DNA from: Oasisia sp. SBJ-2009
Lineage: Eukaryota; Annelida; Polychaeta; Sabellida; Siboglinidae
Assembly (NCBI GenBank): GCA_964017155.1
Contig: OZ024857.1
Span: 10,110,146-10,174,145, forward strand
Direction: 5' to 3'
DNA length: 64,000 bases
Within the stretch, counting starts at the first letter, position 1. The number at the start of each line of letters is the position of its first letter. Of the stretch, positions 15,883 to 25,340 are shown piece after piece. A program made the translations under genes and the position numbers. Under the pieces are notes generated by a model that was not told the DNA's origin, ran no database searches, and saw nothing but the letters and a program-made list of their open reading frames with translations.

Positions 15883-17684
15883 CAAAAACACCGAACCCAC
15901 ACAAGAACAAAAGTGTGCACATCTACTTAGCACACTCAGCCATGCAAATCCATCCACAAAACACTCAGAAAACACGCCTATGCAAACACAACATCGACGA
16001 GTCGCCAAACTGTCACCGTACATGAGTTTGACGGACGAACCATGTGAGGTAGTGCGTCGTTCCCCCGACCGTTGTCTCATGAATAAAACACAGCGACGTT
16101 GACAAACGTCCTCTACGACGACGCGAGACAGTCCCTCAATTAGAGGTAGTCCCATCCGTCGGCAACTGGCGTAGCCTCGACGTTGGATCAATATCGCGAT
16201 AACTCGTCACTGCGTGAACCGTTATCGCGACCCGAGACAGCCACTATTTGTGTTCATTACGACTCACCCGAAACTTCGTTGAAATCTCTGTCGGTCGATA
16301 TTAACGGGATGTCATCATCGGTGAAGGTTGGTCGTGATCACTTGTTTACCGCGGTCACTTGTGTAATTTAGTTGTAGCGTCTTCACTTATGTTTACTAAG
16401 GCAGGTTGGTTTAAGGCACTGAGTAATGTAATACAATTACCCGTCCCCTGTAGCTAAGCTAGGGTGTTATATTTGTGTATGTGGTTTTAGCAAGGTAGTT
16501 TGTGTAGTATGTTCGTTTGTTTACGTTGGTCATAATGTGTAAACTTAAGTAGGTTGGTTTTCGTATATTCACTGATGTACGTTACACTTGGTGTATTTTG
16601 GCGTGTATTATTTTTTCTATATTCCTGATATAGGTGAAATATTCAGGAAATGTTATAGTGTCTTCACAGCTGTAGTGTGTTTACACTTATTTTGTATCTT
16701 CGGATATTCACTGATAATTAAGGTTGAATTGGATATCTTTACAAATATAGCCAAGTCCAGACTTTGGTTAAGTTCACTGATGTGCGTTTGTCTTAATATC
16801 TTCAGGGACACAACATGTTCTTTCATTTCATACATTCACTAATGCAGACATGTCTTTATATTCTTATTGATAAAGTATGTTCGCTTATATCGTCACTGAT
16901 GCAGGTTAGTCATACGTATTATCTAATTATTATCTTCACCTGTCGGTTTGTCTTGGTGCACCTATAGAAGTCGTTAAAGGTCACGGACAGTGAACATTTA
17001 AATATCCGTTGTTTTGACATAACATCCTATATGCATAGTTAAATAATCCCAGGGCGTTTTGGCAGGTTCCCGCCAATGTATACAGTAGCAGCGTTGCTGA
17101 TAAATGATGACCAGACTTCAGTGTCAGCGGGGATCGTTCATTCCGTTCGAGCCTAGTGAGTGACGTCACACCAGGCTGTCGTCACAAACGGTTTACGTCA
17201 TTTGTTACGCATAAATTGCGCTAAGAAATTCGTAAGTCGTACGAGAATACACCACGGTCCCAGTGCCGGTGATAGCGGCCGACTGCCCCCTCGATCACTA
17301 TCAAAATGTCATCATCATCACTCTCCAGTTTATACACATACGGTTGAACACCAATTTACCTTCGTGGGCTAGGTCTGACATGTTCTTATCATTATCATCA
17401 TAACAGTCTCCACTCAGAAACATCGCTGCTTACGTCACCCATTGCTATGTCTGGTGTTACGTCACAGATAAGGATTGCTATCGCAGGAGTGATTGCAATC
17501 TTTCGTTTTACCTTCAAAGCCAGGCTTTGAATCACGACTAATCGCCACAATTATCTCACAGAGTAGATGTCTTACAAAGATGAAATTAAAGGTACTTTAT
17601 AAGTTCATTATTACCTTCTTTTGATTAAAAAAAAACATCGACTATCCGTGTCCTTTGAATACTACCAATGTTGGTGCTACGATA
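15883..17684. other. Intergenic; degenerate TTCACTGATG-type repeats at 16380-16910
   Basis: Between about 16380 and 16910 the motif TTCACT(G/T)ATG and variants (TTCACTAATGCAG, GTCACTGATGCAG) recur at irregular 50-90 bp spacing, together with AGGTTGGTTT. This suggests a very old tandem array. No coding gene is supported. Confidence 0.4.
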
Positions 17685-17724
17685 TTGTCTTCTCCCGACG
17701 TCTCAACTATTTGAACGCTAGAGC
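17685..17724 (+). repeat. Solitary monomer of the 48-bp satellite
   Basis: Positions 17685-17724 match most of one monomer of the array at 19779-20950, including CTCCCGACGTCTCAACTATT and GAACGCTAGAGC. It lies just upstream of the truncated LINE, so the LINE sits between this monomer and the main array. Confidence 0.85.
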
Positions 17725-17794
17725 GTGTTTGGCGTAAATCTCGTTCATCCTTAGACAGGTCACGCTACACACGGCAATGTCATCTATGTAACCG

Positions 17795-19778
17795 ATAAAT
17801 GTCAAAAGCAAAGTCGTATTATTACGAAAACATGGTCGCAAATAACTCTGCTACACCAAAACAGCTATGGAAATGCATCAATCAGATTTTACACAGGCGG
17901 CCTGCTCCTTCTCTACCAACCCATGCATCAATCAAGTCACTGTGTAACTCTTTCTCAAGTCATTTTAAAGACAAAATCAGCCTGATACATTCAGCCTTCA
18001 CAGATCACACCTCAGACACTATAAATGCCGACTCTCCACAACTAAATTCTAAACTCACGTTGTTTGAACCAGCCACAACTACTGAAGTGAAAAAAATTAT
18101 CATGTCATCCCCAAATAAATCCTGTGATCTTGACCCACTTCCGACCATACTACTGAAAGCATGCCTTGACGTTTTAATTAAACCAATAACAGATATACTA
18201 AATGCATCACTCTGCTCCGGCTTATTCCCTGAAGACTTTAAATGTGCACATGTAAATCCAATTCTTAAGAAGACAACTCTGTCAAAAGAAGATCTAAACA
18301 GCTACAGACCTATTTCTAACCTTAGCTTCATTTCCCAAATACTCGAAAAGGTTGTTGCAAATCGACTTACTTCTCACATCAACATAAATGGTTTAACCAA
18401 TGCATCACAGTCTGCGTACAAACAATTTCACTCAACAGAAACTGCTCTTTTAATAGGACACAATGACATAAACCTTAACATTGATAATAGCAAAGTTACT
18501 GCACTGACCCTGCTTGACCTATCCGCCGCTTTCGACACCATTGACCACGACATTTTCATTACACGCTTATCAACGTGGTACGGGATATCTAGCACAGCCT
18601 TGAGCTGGTTTACTTCATACCTTACTGACAGACGGCAAGCCATTAAAATAGGTAACTGCTTCTCAGACATGCTGCCCACCTCTTGTGGTGTCCCCCAAGG
18701 TTCTGTTTTGGGTCCGTTGCTTTTCACTCTGTACACAACACCATTAAGCTCAGTTATCCAGAGTCACAACCTGGATCATCACCTTTATGCAGATGACACA
18801 CAAATCTATGTTTCTCTGACCACACCAGATACTTGTCGCTCCCTAAACCAGCTCAGGCATTGTCTCCAAGATGTCTCCCTCTGGATGAAAAATTGTAAAT
18901 TAAAACTAAATGCAGATAAGACTGAATTTCTCATCATTGGTACCTGAACGCAGCGGGCAAAACTCAATGGCTTTTTCCAAACACATATTCTGAGTATCAC
19001 ACCAGCCGCCTCAGTTTTAAATCTCGGAGTAACGTTTGATGAAAACTTCAATTTCAAACAACATATCTCGAAAACATGCCGTTGCTGTTTCTACCATATC
19101 CGTGATCTTCGCCGTATCCGCCGGTTTTTATCACTTTCCGTTGCTAAAACCATCGCCACAGCTCTAGTAAGCAGCAGACTCGACTACTGCAATTCCCTCC
19201 TTTACAATACCACAAACAAGGACATAGCAAAACTTCAGCGTGTCAAAAATTGTTTAGCAAGGGTAGTCACGCGTTCTCCTCGTTTTTCTCGCTCAGTGCC
19301 GCTTCTAAAATCACTGCATTGGCTACCTGTGCACTATCGCATCATTTTCAAAATATGTACAATAGCCTATCAAGCACTCTCATCTACACAACCAGCATAT
19401 CTAAATTCAATGCTAACTCCAACAAGAAATTCCCGACAGCTACGCTCAACCAGTAGTAACCCTCTTTACATCCCACGGGTGAAAACAAAAGCCGGGACCC
19501 GAGCTTTCTCGGTTGCCGCACTAACGGTGTGGAATTCGCTTCTTGCCAGTGTTAAATCACAAGGTAATATAGTTTCATTCCGCCGACATCTAAAAACCTA
19601 TCTCTTTAATGCTGCCTATCCTCCTTAGCCTCCTAGCTTTTCCATCCATCCGTTGACGATTCACGCATTGCTTTCGATTATGAGATTGGTTAATCCCCTG
19701 GTTTTGTCGCTCCACTTAGCTTGATTTTCGAGGATATTGGCGCAAAAGAAGTTACTATTATTATATATTATATATATA
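17795..19778 (+). mobile_element. 5'-truncated L2/CR1-type LINE
   Basis: The element begins inside ORF2, between the expected endonuclease and reverse transcriptase regions, and ends in a TATATATATA-type 3' microsatellite right at the start of the 48-bp satellite. 5' truncation is the usual product of target-primed reverse transcription. The 3' end is related to the older fragment at 90-255. The clade is judged from ORF2 motifs and its LKSLHWLPVHYRI C-terminal signature; L2 versus another Jockey-group clade needs a tree. Confidence 0.8.
17799..19628 (+). pseudogene. LINE ORF2, reverse transcriptase and C-terminal region, one in-frame stop
   Basis: One reading frame runs from 17799 to the TAG at 19626-19628, broken only by a TGA at 18945-18947. 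It encodes the reverse transcriptase of a non-LTR retrotransposon. Visible motifs are SYRPISNLSFISQILEKVV near 18301, palm motif A LLDLSAAFDTIDHD near 18510-18550, motif B GVPQGSVLGPLLFTLY near 18690-18735, and the catalytic YADD near 18787-18798. After the stop the frame continues through SRLDYCNSLLY, LHWLPVHYRI and AALTVWNSLL to FRRHLKTYLF. The endonuclease domain is missing by 5' truncation, so this copy cannot be autonomous. A single stop over 1.8 kb points to a fairly young insertion. Confidence 0.9.
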
Positions 19779-20950
19779 GAGCCCCGGGACTTGTCGTCTC
19801 CCGTCGTCTCAACTATTTGAACGCTAGAGCCGCGGGCCTTGTCTTCTCCCGTCGTCTCAACCATTTGAACGCTAGAGCCCCGGGCCTTGTCTTCTCCCGT
19901 CGTCTCAACTATTTGAACGCTAGAGCCCCGGGCCTTGTCTTCTCCCGTCGTCTCAACCATTTGAACGCTAGAGCCCCGGGCCTTGTCTTCTCCCGTCGTC
20001 TCAACTATTTGAACGCTAGAGCCCCGGGCCTTGTCTTCTCCCGTCGTCTCAACTATTTGAACGCTAGAGCCCCGGGCCTTGTCTTCTCCCGTCGTCTCAA
20101 CTATTTGAACGCTAGAGCCCCGGGCCTTGTCTTCTCCCGTCGTCTCAACTATTTGAACGCTAGAGCCCCGGGCCTTGTCTTCTCCCGTCGTCTCAACTAT
20201 TTGAACGCTAGAGCCCCGGGCCTTGTCTTCTCCCGTCGTCTCAACTATTTGAACGCTAGAGCCCCGGGCCTTGTCTTCTCCCGATATTTCAACTATTTGA
20301 ACGCTAGAGCCCCGGGTCTTGTCTTCTCCCGACGTCTCAACTATTTGAACGCTAGAGCCCCGGGCCTTGTCTTCTCCCGTCGTCTCAACTATTTGAACGC
20401 TAGAGCCCCGGGCCTTGTCTTCTCCCGTCGTCTCAACCATTTGAACGCTAGAGCCGCGGGCCTTGTCTTCTCCCGACGTCTCAACTATTTGAACGCTAGA
20501 GCCCCGGGCCTTGTCTTCTCCCGATATTTCAACTATTTGAACGCTAGAGCCCCGGGCCTTGTCTTCTCCCGACGTCTCAACTATTTGAACGCTAGAGCCC
20601 CGGGCCTTGTCTTCTCCCGATATTTTAACTATTTAAACGCTAGAGCCCCGGGCCTTGTCTTCTCCCGACGTCTCAACTATTTGAACGCTAGAGCCCCGGG
20701 CCTTGTCTTCTCCCGATATTTCAACTATTTGAACGCTAGAGCCCCGGACCTTGTCTTCTCCCGACGGTTCAACTATTTGAACGCTAGAGCCCCGGGCCTT
20801 GTCTTCTCCCGACGGTTCAACTATTTGAACGCTAGAGCCCCCGGCCTTGTCTTCTCCCAATATTTCAACTATTTGAACGCTAGAGCCCCGGGCCTTGTCT
20901 TCTCCTGACGTCTCAACTATTTGAACGCTAGAGCCCCGGGCCTTGTCTAA
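19779..20950. repeat. 48-bp satellite array, about 24 copies
   Basis: The monomer contains GAGCCCCGGGCCTTGTCTTC, then TCCCGWCGTCTCAACTATTT and GAACGCTA. 48 is a multiple of 3, so both strands stay open with a 16-residue period (APGLVFSRRLNYLNAR on +, IVETTGEDKARGSSVQ on -). The first half is mostly CGTCGTCTC monomers; from about 20275 CGACGTCTC and CGATATTTC monomers tend to alternate, giving a 96-bp higher-order unit. Five further monomers occur at 24029-24267 through duplication, and one lies at 17685-17724. Confidence 0.95.
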
Positions 20951-21954
20951 GCCTGCGGGATCTGCTTTAGAATATTGATTTGACAGGCCATAGTGGACAG
21001 TAAGAACAGCGACCTTTCTACGAACGACATTGTGACGATACGATAGAAACGTTGATCTCATTTAAAGTGTCTTCCGTAAATCAATATTTCTCGTTTCGCA
21101 TAGATTCAATTATCGCAAGAAAAACTAAGCTCGACTACAATATATTGACTCGTTTGTGCAGATTGGTCACTTGGTTCCAGCCAAGTCACCAGGGAAACTT
21201 TATTTCTGACAGAACACTGTTACAGCGGCGAGAACACTACATCAGTGATGTTGGTGCATACATCTGGTTCGCGATGAACTAAATCAATTGAGGAGGACGT
21301 TTTTATAGTAAACGACCTACTTTTTCCGACGACAGATGGGAATTGATTATTATTTAGACCTGACATTTGTCTCTACAACTGTATGTGGTTTTTGTTTCTC
21401 TTCCGTCACTTTCAGGAATGTTCTATGCAGACACAAACGCATGAAGCAAATCTCCCCGGTTTCACAAGATTCATGCCGCTACAGTTCTAAAAATAATACA
21501 TATTTAATGCAAGTACACTTAGGTCTATTGTGGCTGTATTCTCACATTGCCTCACACGTCATCTTTGGGGAGTTTAATTGTTCATAAATATAGCAATAAT
21601 TAAGCAATAATATACAATATTACATCATCAAGCGTTATATGCTGTAAACGCGTCATCAGAATTTGCTAAATATAACAGTGACTTTACTCCTTCTTCTTCT
21701 TCTTCTTCTCGTGTTTAGCTCATCACTCTATGTTAGCCACATATTTGTGACTAGAGTATTGTCGAGCTTGGTTTTCAGAGTTGTCCTTCTCTAGAATTAC
21801 TGAGTCCACTACAGGTTACACATTTACCCCCTGTGTGGGATCTTTTACTTCCCCTGGCATAGACACCATATAGAAGGGACCACCGGCTTTTAGTGTCTCT
21901 TCCGAAAGACACAGGCAATGTGAGGTGAACGAAATTGCCTAAGTTTCGAAACGG
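20711..21954. repeat. Segment A of A-B-A' duplication (first copy)
   Basis: 1,244 bp: five 48-bp satellite monomers, about 760 bp of unique sequence, and the body of a SINE. It matches 24028-25271 at a constant offset of 3,317 with no length change, so no indels. The right edge, after CGAAACGG at 21954, falls inside the SINE: here the tRNA head is replaced by segment B, while A' at 25271 continues into it. Confidence 0.93.
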
Positions 21955-22110
21955 TGTCAATGTAACCTGTGTGTTACAATGCTAGGAATAATCACTGATC
22001 TGAAACTTGGCGATGATGCCATATGTTGTATGGTACAGAGTATCAGTGGTACTTCTCAGATATCTGTTGATAACCTCGTGTCCTGGATAATGTTGTGTCC
22101 CAGACGTTTT

Positions 22111-22733
22111 CCAGATACTTGGTGACAACGCCGTGCCATGTGTAGTGCAGTGTCACGGACACCCATCAGATACTTGGTGACAACGCCGTGCTATGTGTAG
22201 TGCACTGTCACGGACACCCATCAGATACTTGGTGACAACGCCCTGCTATGTGTAGTGCACTGTCACGGACACCCGTCAGATACTTGGTGACAACGCCGTG
22301 CTATGTGTAGTGCACTGTCACGGACACCCGTCAGATACTTGGTGACAACACTGTGCTATGTGTAGTGCACTGTCACGGACACCCATCAGATACTTGGTGA
22401 CAACACTGTGCTATGTGTAGTGCACTGTCACGGACACCCGTCAGATACTTGGTGACAACACTGTGCTATGTGTAGTGCACTGTCACGGACACCCGTCAGA
22501 TACTTGGTGACAACACTGTGCTATGTGTAGTGCACTGTCACGGACACCCGTCAGATACTTGGTGACAACACTGTGCTATGTGTAGTGCACTGTCACAGAC
22601 ACCCGTCAGATACTTGGTGACAACGCCGTGCTATGTGTAGTACACTGTCACGGACACCCGTCAGATACTTGGTGACAACACTGTGCTATGTGTAGTGCAC
22701 TGTCACAGACACCCGTCAGATACTTGGTGACAA
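22111..22733. repeat. 55-bp minisatellite, about 11 copies (copy in segment B)
   Basis: The unit starts CAGATACTTGGTGACAAC and ends GTCACGGACACCC, with variable positions (GCCGTG or ACTGTG; CGG or CAG). The order of variants is the same as in the array at 39466-40088, so both derive from one array by segmental duplication and have not been rehomogenised since. Confidence 0.95.
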
Positions 22734-23381
22734 CACCTCACCCTATACAACGTAAAGTCGTTGACACCACAGCACTATCTACCGTAGTACGATCTCCAAT
22801 GTCACACGAATCACCAGATCCGTTAATTATTAGCGCCTAATTCTGTTCGTCCGGCCATCATTAATTAATCCAAGTTAATTACTTGGGAAAATAGTTGTAA
22901 ACACGTAATCGATTTTAGGCAGTCTGCCGTTGTAAGTAGATTCGCTAGGTATCAGTTCATTGCTGCGAGGAAATCAAATTTCCAACTACCGCCGTTTGAA
23001 TGGAATGTTGTTATTGCTGGTCACAACTCAACGTCAACATTGCTCGCTATTGCGTGCAAAATATTAAACGCGTTCAGCAGACCCCATATCAATATATTAA
23101 TACATAATTTCGTTTGGATTAAGTGCTTATAGCAAAGGTTTATTAATTATCGCACAGTCGTCCGTAGAACAACACCAGCGATCACGTTACAGCATTTGAA
23201 GCAGCGCGCTTGTCTTATGTCGACACAGTAGCGTGTAGGAAGTCATAGACACAGTGCGTTTAATGACAACATATGAGCGGGATTAGATAACAATTTGACC
23301 AATGAATTTCAGGGTAGTGTTTCAAGATGTATCAGTCGTCCGGGGAACATCGGGTGACTTCCAGCGTTCAGGAAATGTACA
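22734..23381. other. Unique stretch in segment B; TAAT-rich block at 22820-22890
   Basis: TTAATTATTAGCGCC, CATCATTAATTAATCC and a partly palindromic CCAAGTTAATTACTTGG lie within 70 bp. TAAT cores are the generic recognition site of homeodomain factors, so enhancer activity is possible, but nothing here proves it. The same block is at about 40175-40245. Confidence 0.3.
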
Positions 23382-23478
23382 CACACACGCGCACATGCAT
23401 ATGCACATGCACACGCACACGCATACACGCACGCACGCACGCACGCACGCACGCATACACACACACAACACACACATA

Positions 23479-23531
<53 letters not shown>

Positions 23532-23545
23532 CCACACGAACACGC
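23382..23545. repeat. CA/ACGC microsatellite in segment B
   Basis: CACACGCA and ACGC tetranucleotides followed by a CA run. It is 4 bp shorter than its counterpart at 40737-40904, the one length change between the two B copies. Confidence 0.95.
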
Positions 23546-24027
23546 AAATACGCAGTTTACTCACGCACTTGCATTAACACACATCGCATACACGCACGCA
23601 CGCATGCATAACTCAACTCTCCACATATTCAATTTCTCGAAACCGATCGCAATATTTTCATAATCAAACTCAATCGTCAATTGAGATAATATGAAGCCGA
23701 ACACTTGTGGTGGACACTGTTGCAATATCTCCAACGAACATTTTAGTGACTCGCCCTTCCGGATAACAGAGACACGTCACATAGAAACCCTAGTATGTCA
23801 CTCATTCGCAGCTCGGTCGTAACTCGGGCAACGTTTGACGAGTATCAGCGACTGGGGATAATGGCGTAACTTTTGGCAAGTTAATCCGACGTCCTCTGCG
23901 AAGTCTTATCTCTACCGCTGATTGCCAGCGAGCTCGGCGCTTCTACGGGAGCTGCGCGGAATCGGAGCGAGATCGATGTCGCCGATGAACTGTCACCGCG
24001 CTGAAGCCCCACGCCGTTCAATCACTC
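23546..24027. other. Right part of segment B, unique, no gene seen
   Basis: Unique sequence shared with 40905-41386. The B to A' junction near 24026-24028 joins ...ATCACTCT to CCCGATATTT with about 3 bp of shared sequence between the two parents. Confidence 0.5.
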
Positions 24028-25271
24028 TCCCGATATTTCAACTATTTGAACGCTAGAGCCCCGGACCTTGTCTTCTCCCGACGGTTCAACTATTTGAACG
24101 CTAGAGCCCCGGGCCTTGTCTTCTCCCGACGGTTCAACTATTTGAACGCTAGAGCCCCCGGCCTTGTCTTCTCCCAATATTTCAACTATTTGAACGCTAG
24201 AGCCCCGGGCCTTGTCTTCTCCTGACGTCTCAACTATTTGAACGCTAGAGCCCCGGGCCTTGTCTAAGCCTGCGGGATCTGCTTTAGAATATTGATTTGA
24301 CAGGCCATAGTGGACAGTAAGAACAGCGACCTTTCTACGAACGACATTGTGACGATACGATAGAAACGTTGATCTCATTTAAAGTGTCTTCCGTAAATCA
24401 ATATTTCTCGTTTCGCATAGATTCAATTATCGCAAGAAAAACTAAGCTCGACTACAATATATTGACTCGTTTGTGCAGATTGGTCACTTGGTTCCAGCCA
24501 AGTCACCAGGGAAACTTTATTTCTGACAGAACACTGTTACAGCGGCGAGAACACTACATCAGTGATGTTGGTGCATACATCTGGTTCGCGATGAACTAAA
24601 TCAATTGAGGAGGACGTTTTTATAGTAAACGACCTACTTTTTCCGACGACAGATGGGAATTGATTATTATTTAGACCTGACATTTGTCTCTACAACTGTA
24701 TGTGGTTTTTGTTTCTCTTCCGTCACTTTCAGGAATGTTCTATGCAGACACAAACGCATGAAGCAAATCTCCCCGGTTTCACAAGATTCATGCCGCTACA
24801 GTTCTAAAAATAATACATATTTAATGCAAGTACACTTAGGTCTATTGTGGCTGTATTCTCACATTGCCTCACACGTCATCTTTGGGGAGTTTAATTGTTC
24901 ATAAATATAGCAATAATTAAGCAATAATATACAATATTACATCATCAAGCGTTATATGCTGTAAACGCGTCATCAGAATTTGCTAAATATAACAGTGACT
25001 TTACTCCTTCTTCTTCTTCTTCTTCTCGTGTTTAGCTCATCACTCTATGTTAGCCACATATTTGTGACTAGAGTATTGTCGAGCTTGGTTTTCAGAGTTG
25101 TCCTTCTCTAGAATTACTGAGTCCACTACAGGTTACACATTTACCCCCTGTGTGGGATCTTTTACTTCCCCTGGCATAGACACCATATAGAAGGGACCAC
25201 CGGCTTTTAGTGTCTCTTCCGAAAGACACAGGCAATGTGAGGTGAACGAAATTGCCTAAGTTTCGAAACGG
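24028..25271. repeat. Segment A' (second copy of A)
   Basis: Matches 20711-21954 without length change, starting with five 48-bp monomers. Unlike A it continues into the tRNA-like head of the SINE at its right end, so A' carries the ancestral right junction. Confidence 0.93.
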
Positions 25272-25340
25272 CGGTAGATGGGATTGAACCACCGTCCCCT
25301 CGATTGACAGTCCGGCGCTCTACCGCGCGACCACCGCTCC
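25008..25340 (-). mobile_element. tRNA-derived SINE (SINE-a) with AAG-repeat tail
   Basis: Read on the minus strand it starts at 25340 with a tRNA-like head (GGAGCGGTGGTCGCGCGG, then B box GGTTCAATCCC near 25284-25294). A body of about 230 bp follows, containing CTTTCGGAAGAGACAC and GTAAAAGATCCCACAC, then a tail of GAA/AAG repeats at about 25008-25026. The acceptor stem does not pair, so the head is not a working tRNA gene. A headless copy of the body lies at about 21691-21954 in segment A. Confidence 0.7.

Larger units (their letters stand above)
21955..24027. repeat. Segment B (derived copy of 39310-41386)
   Basis: About 2.07 kb matching 39310-41386 along its length. The offset is 17,355 at the left end and 17,359 at the right, the 4-bp difference lying in the CA tract. 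It holds a 55-bp minisatellite, a TAAT-rich unique stretch and a CA/ACGC microsatellite. It is wedged between two copies of segment A. The other copy lies in intron 1 of the ankyrin gene. Confidence 0.93.

Noticed and set aside
19661..20908. 395- and 259-residue frames over the 48-bp satellite
   Set aside because: Both strands are open because the unit is a multiple of three with no stop; there are no splice or start signals.
22111..22733. CRISPR-like regular array
   Set aside because: The repeat is head-to-tail with no unique spacers, the unit is 55 bp, and the genome is eukaryotic; it is a minisatellite.
25271..25340. Functional tRNA gene
   Set aside because: A and B boxes are present, but the acceptor arms do not pair and a SINE body follows immediately.
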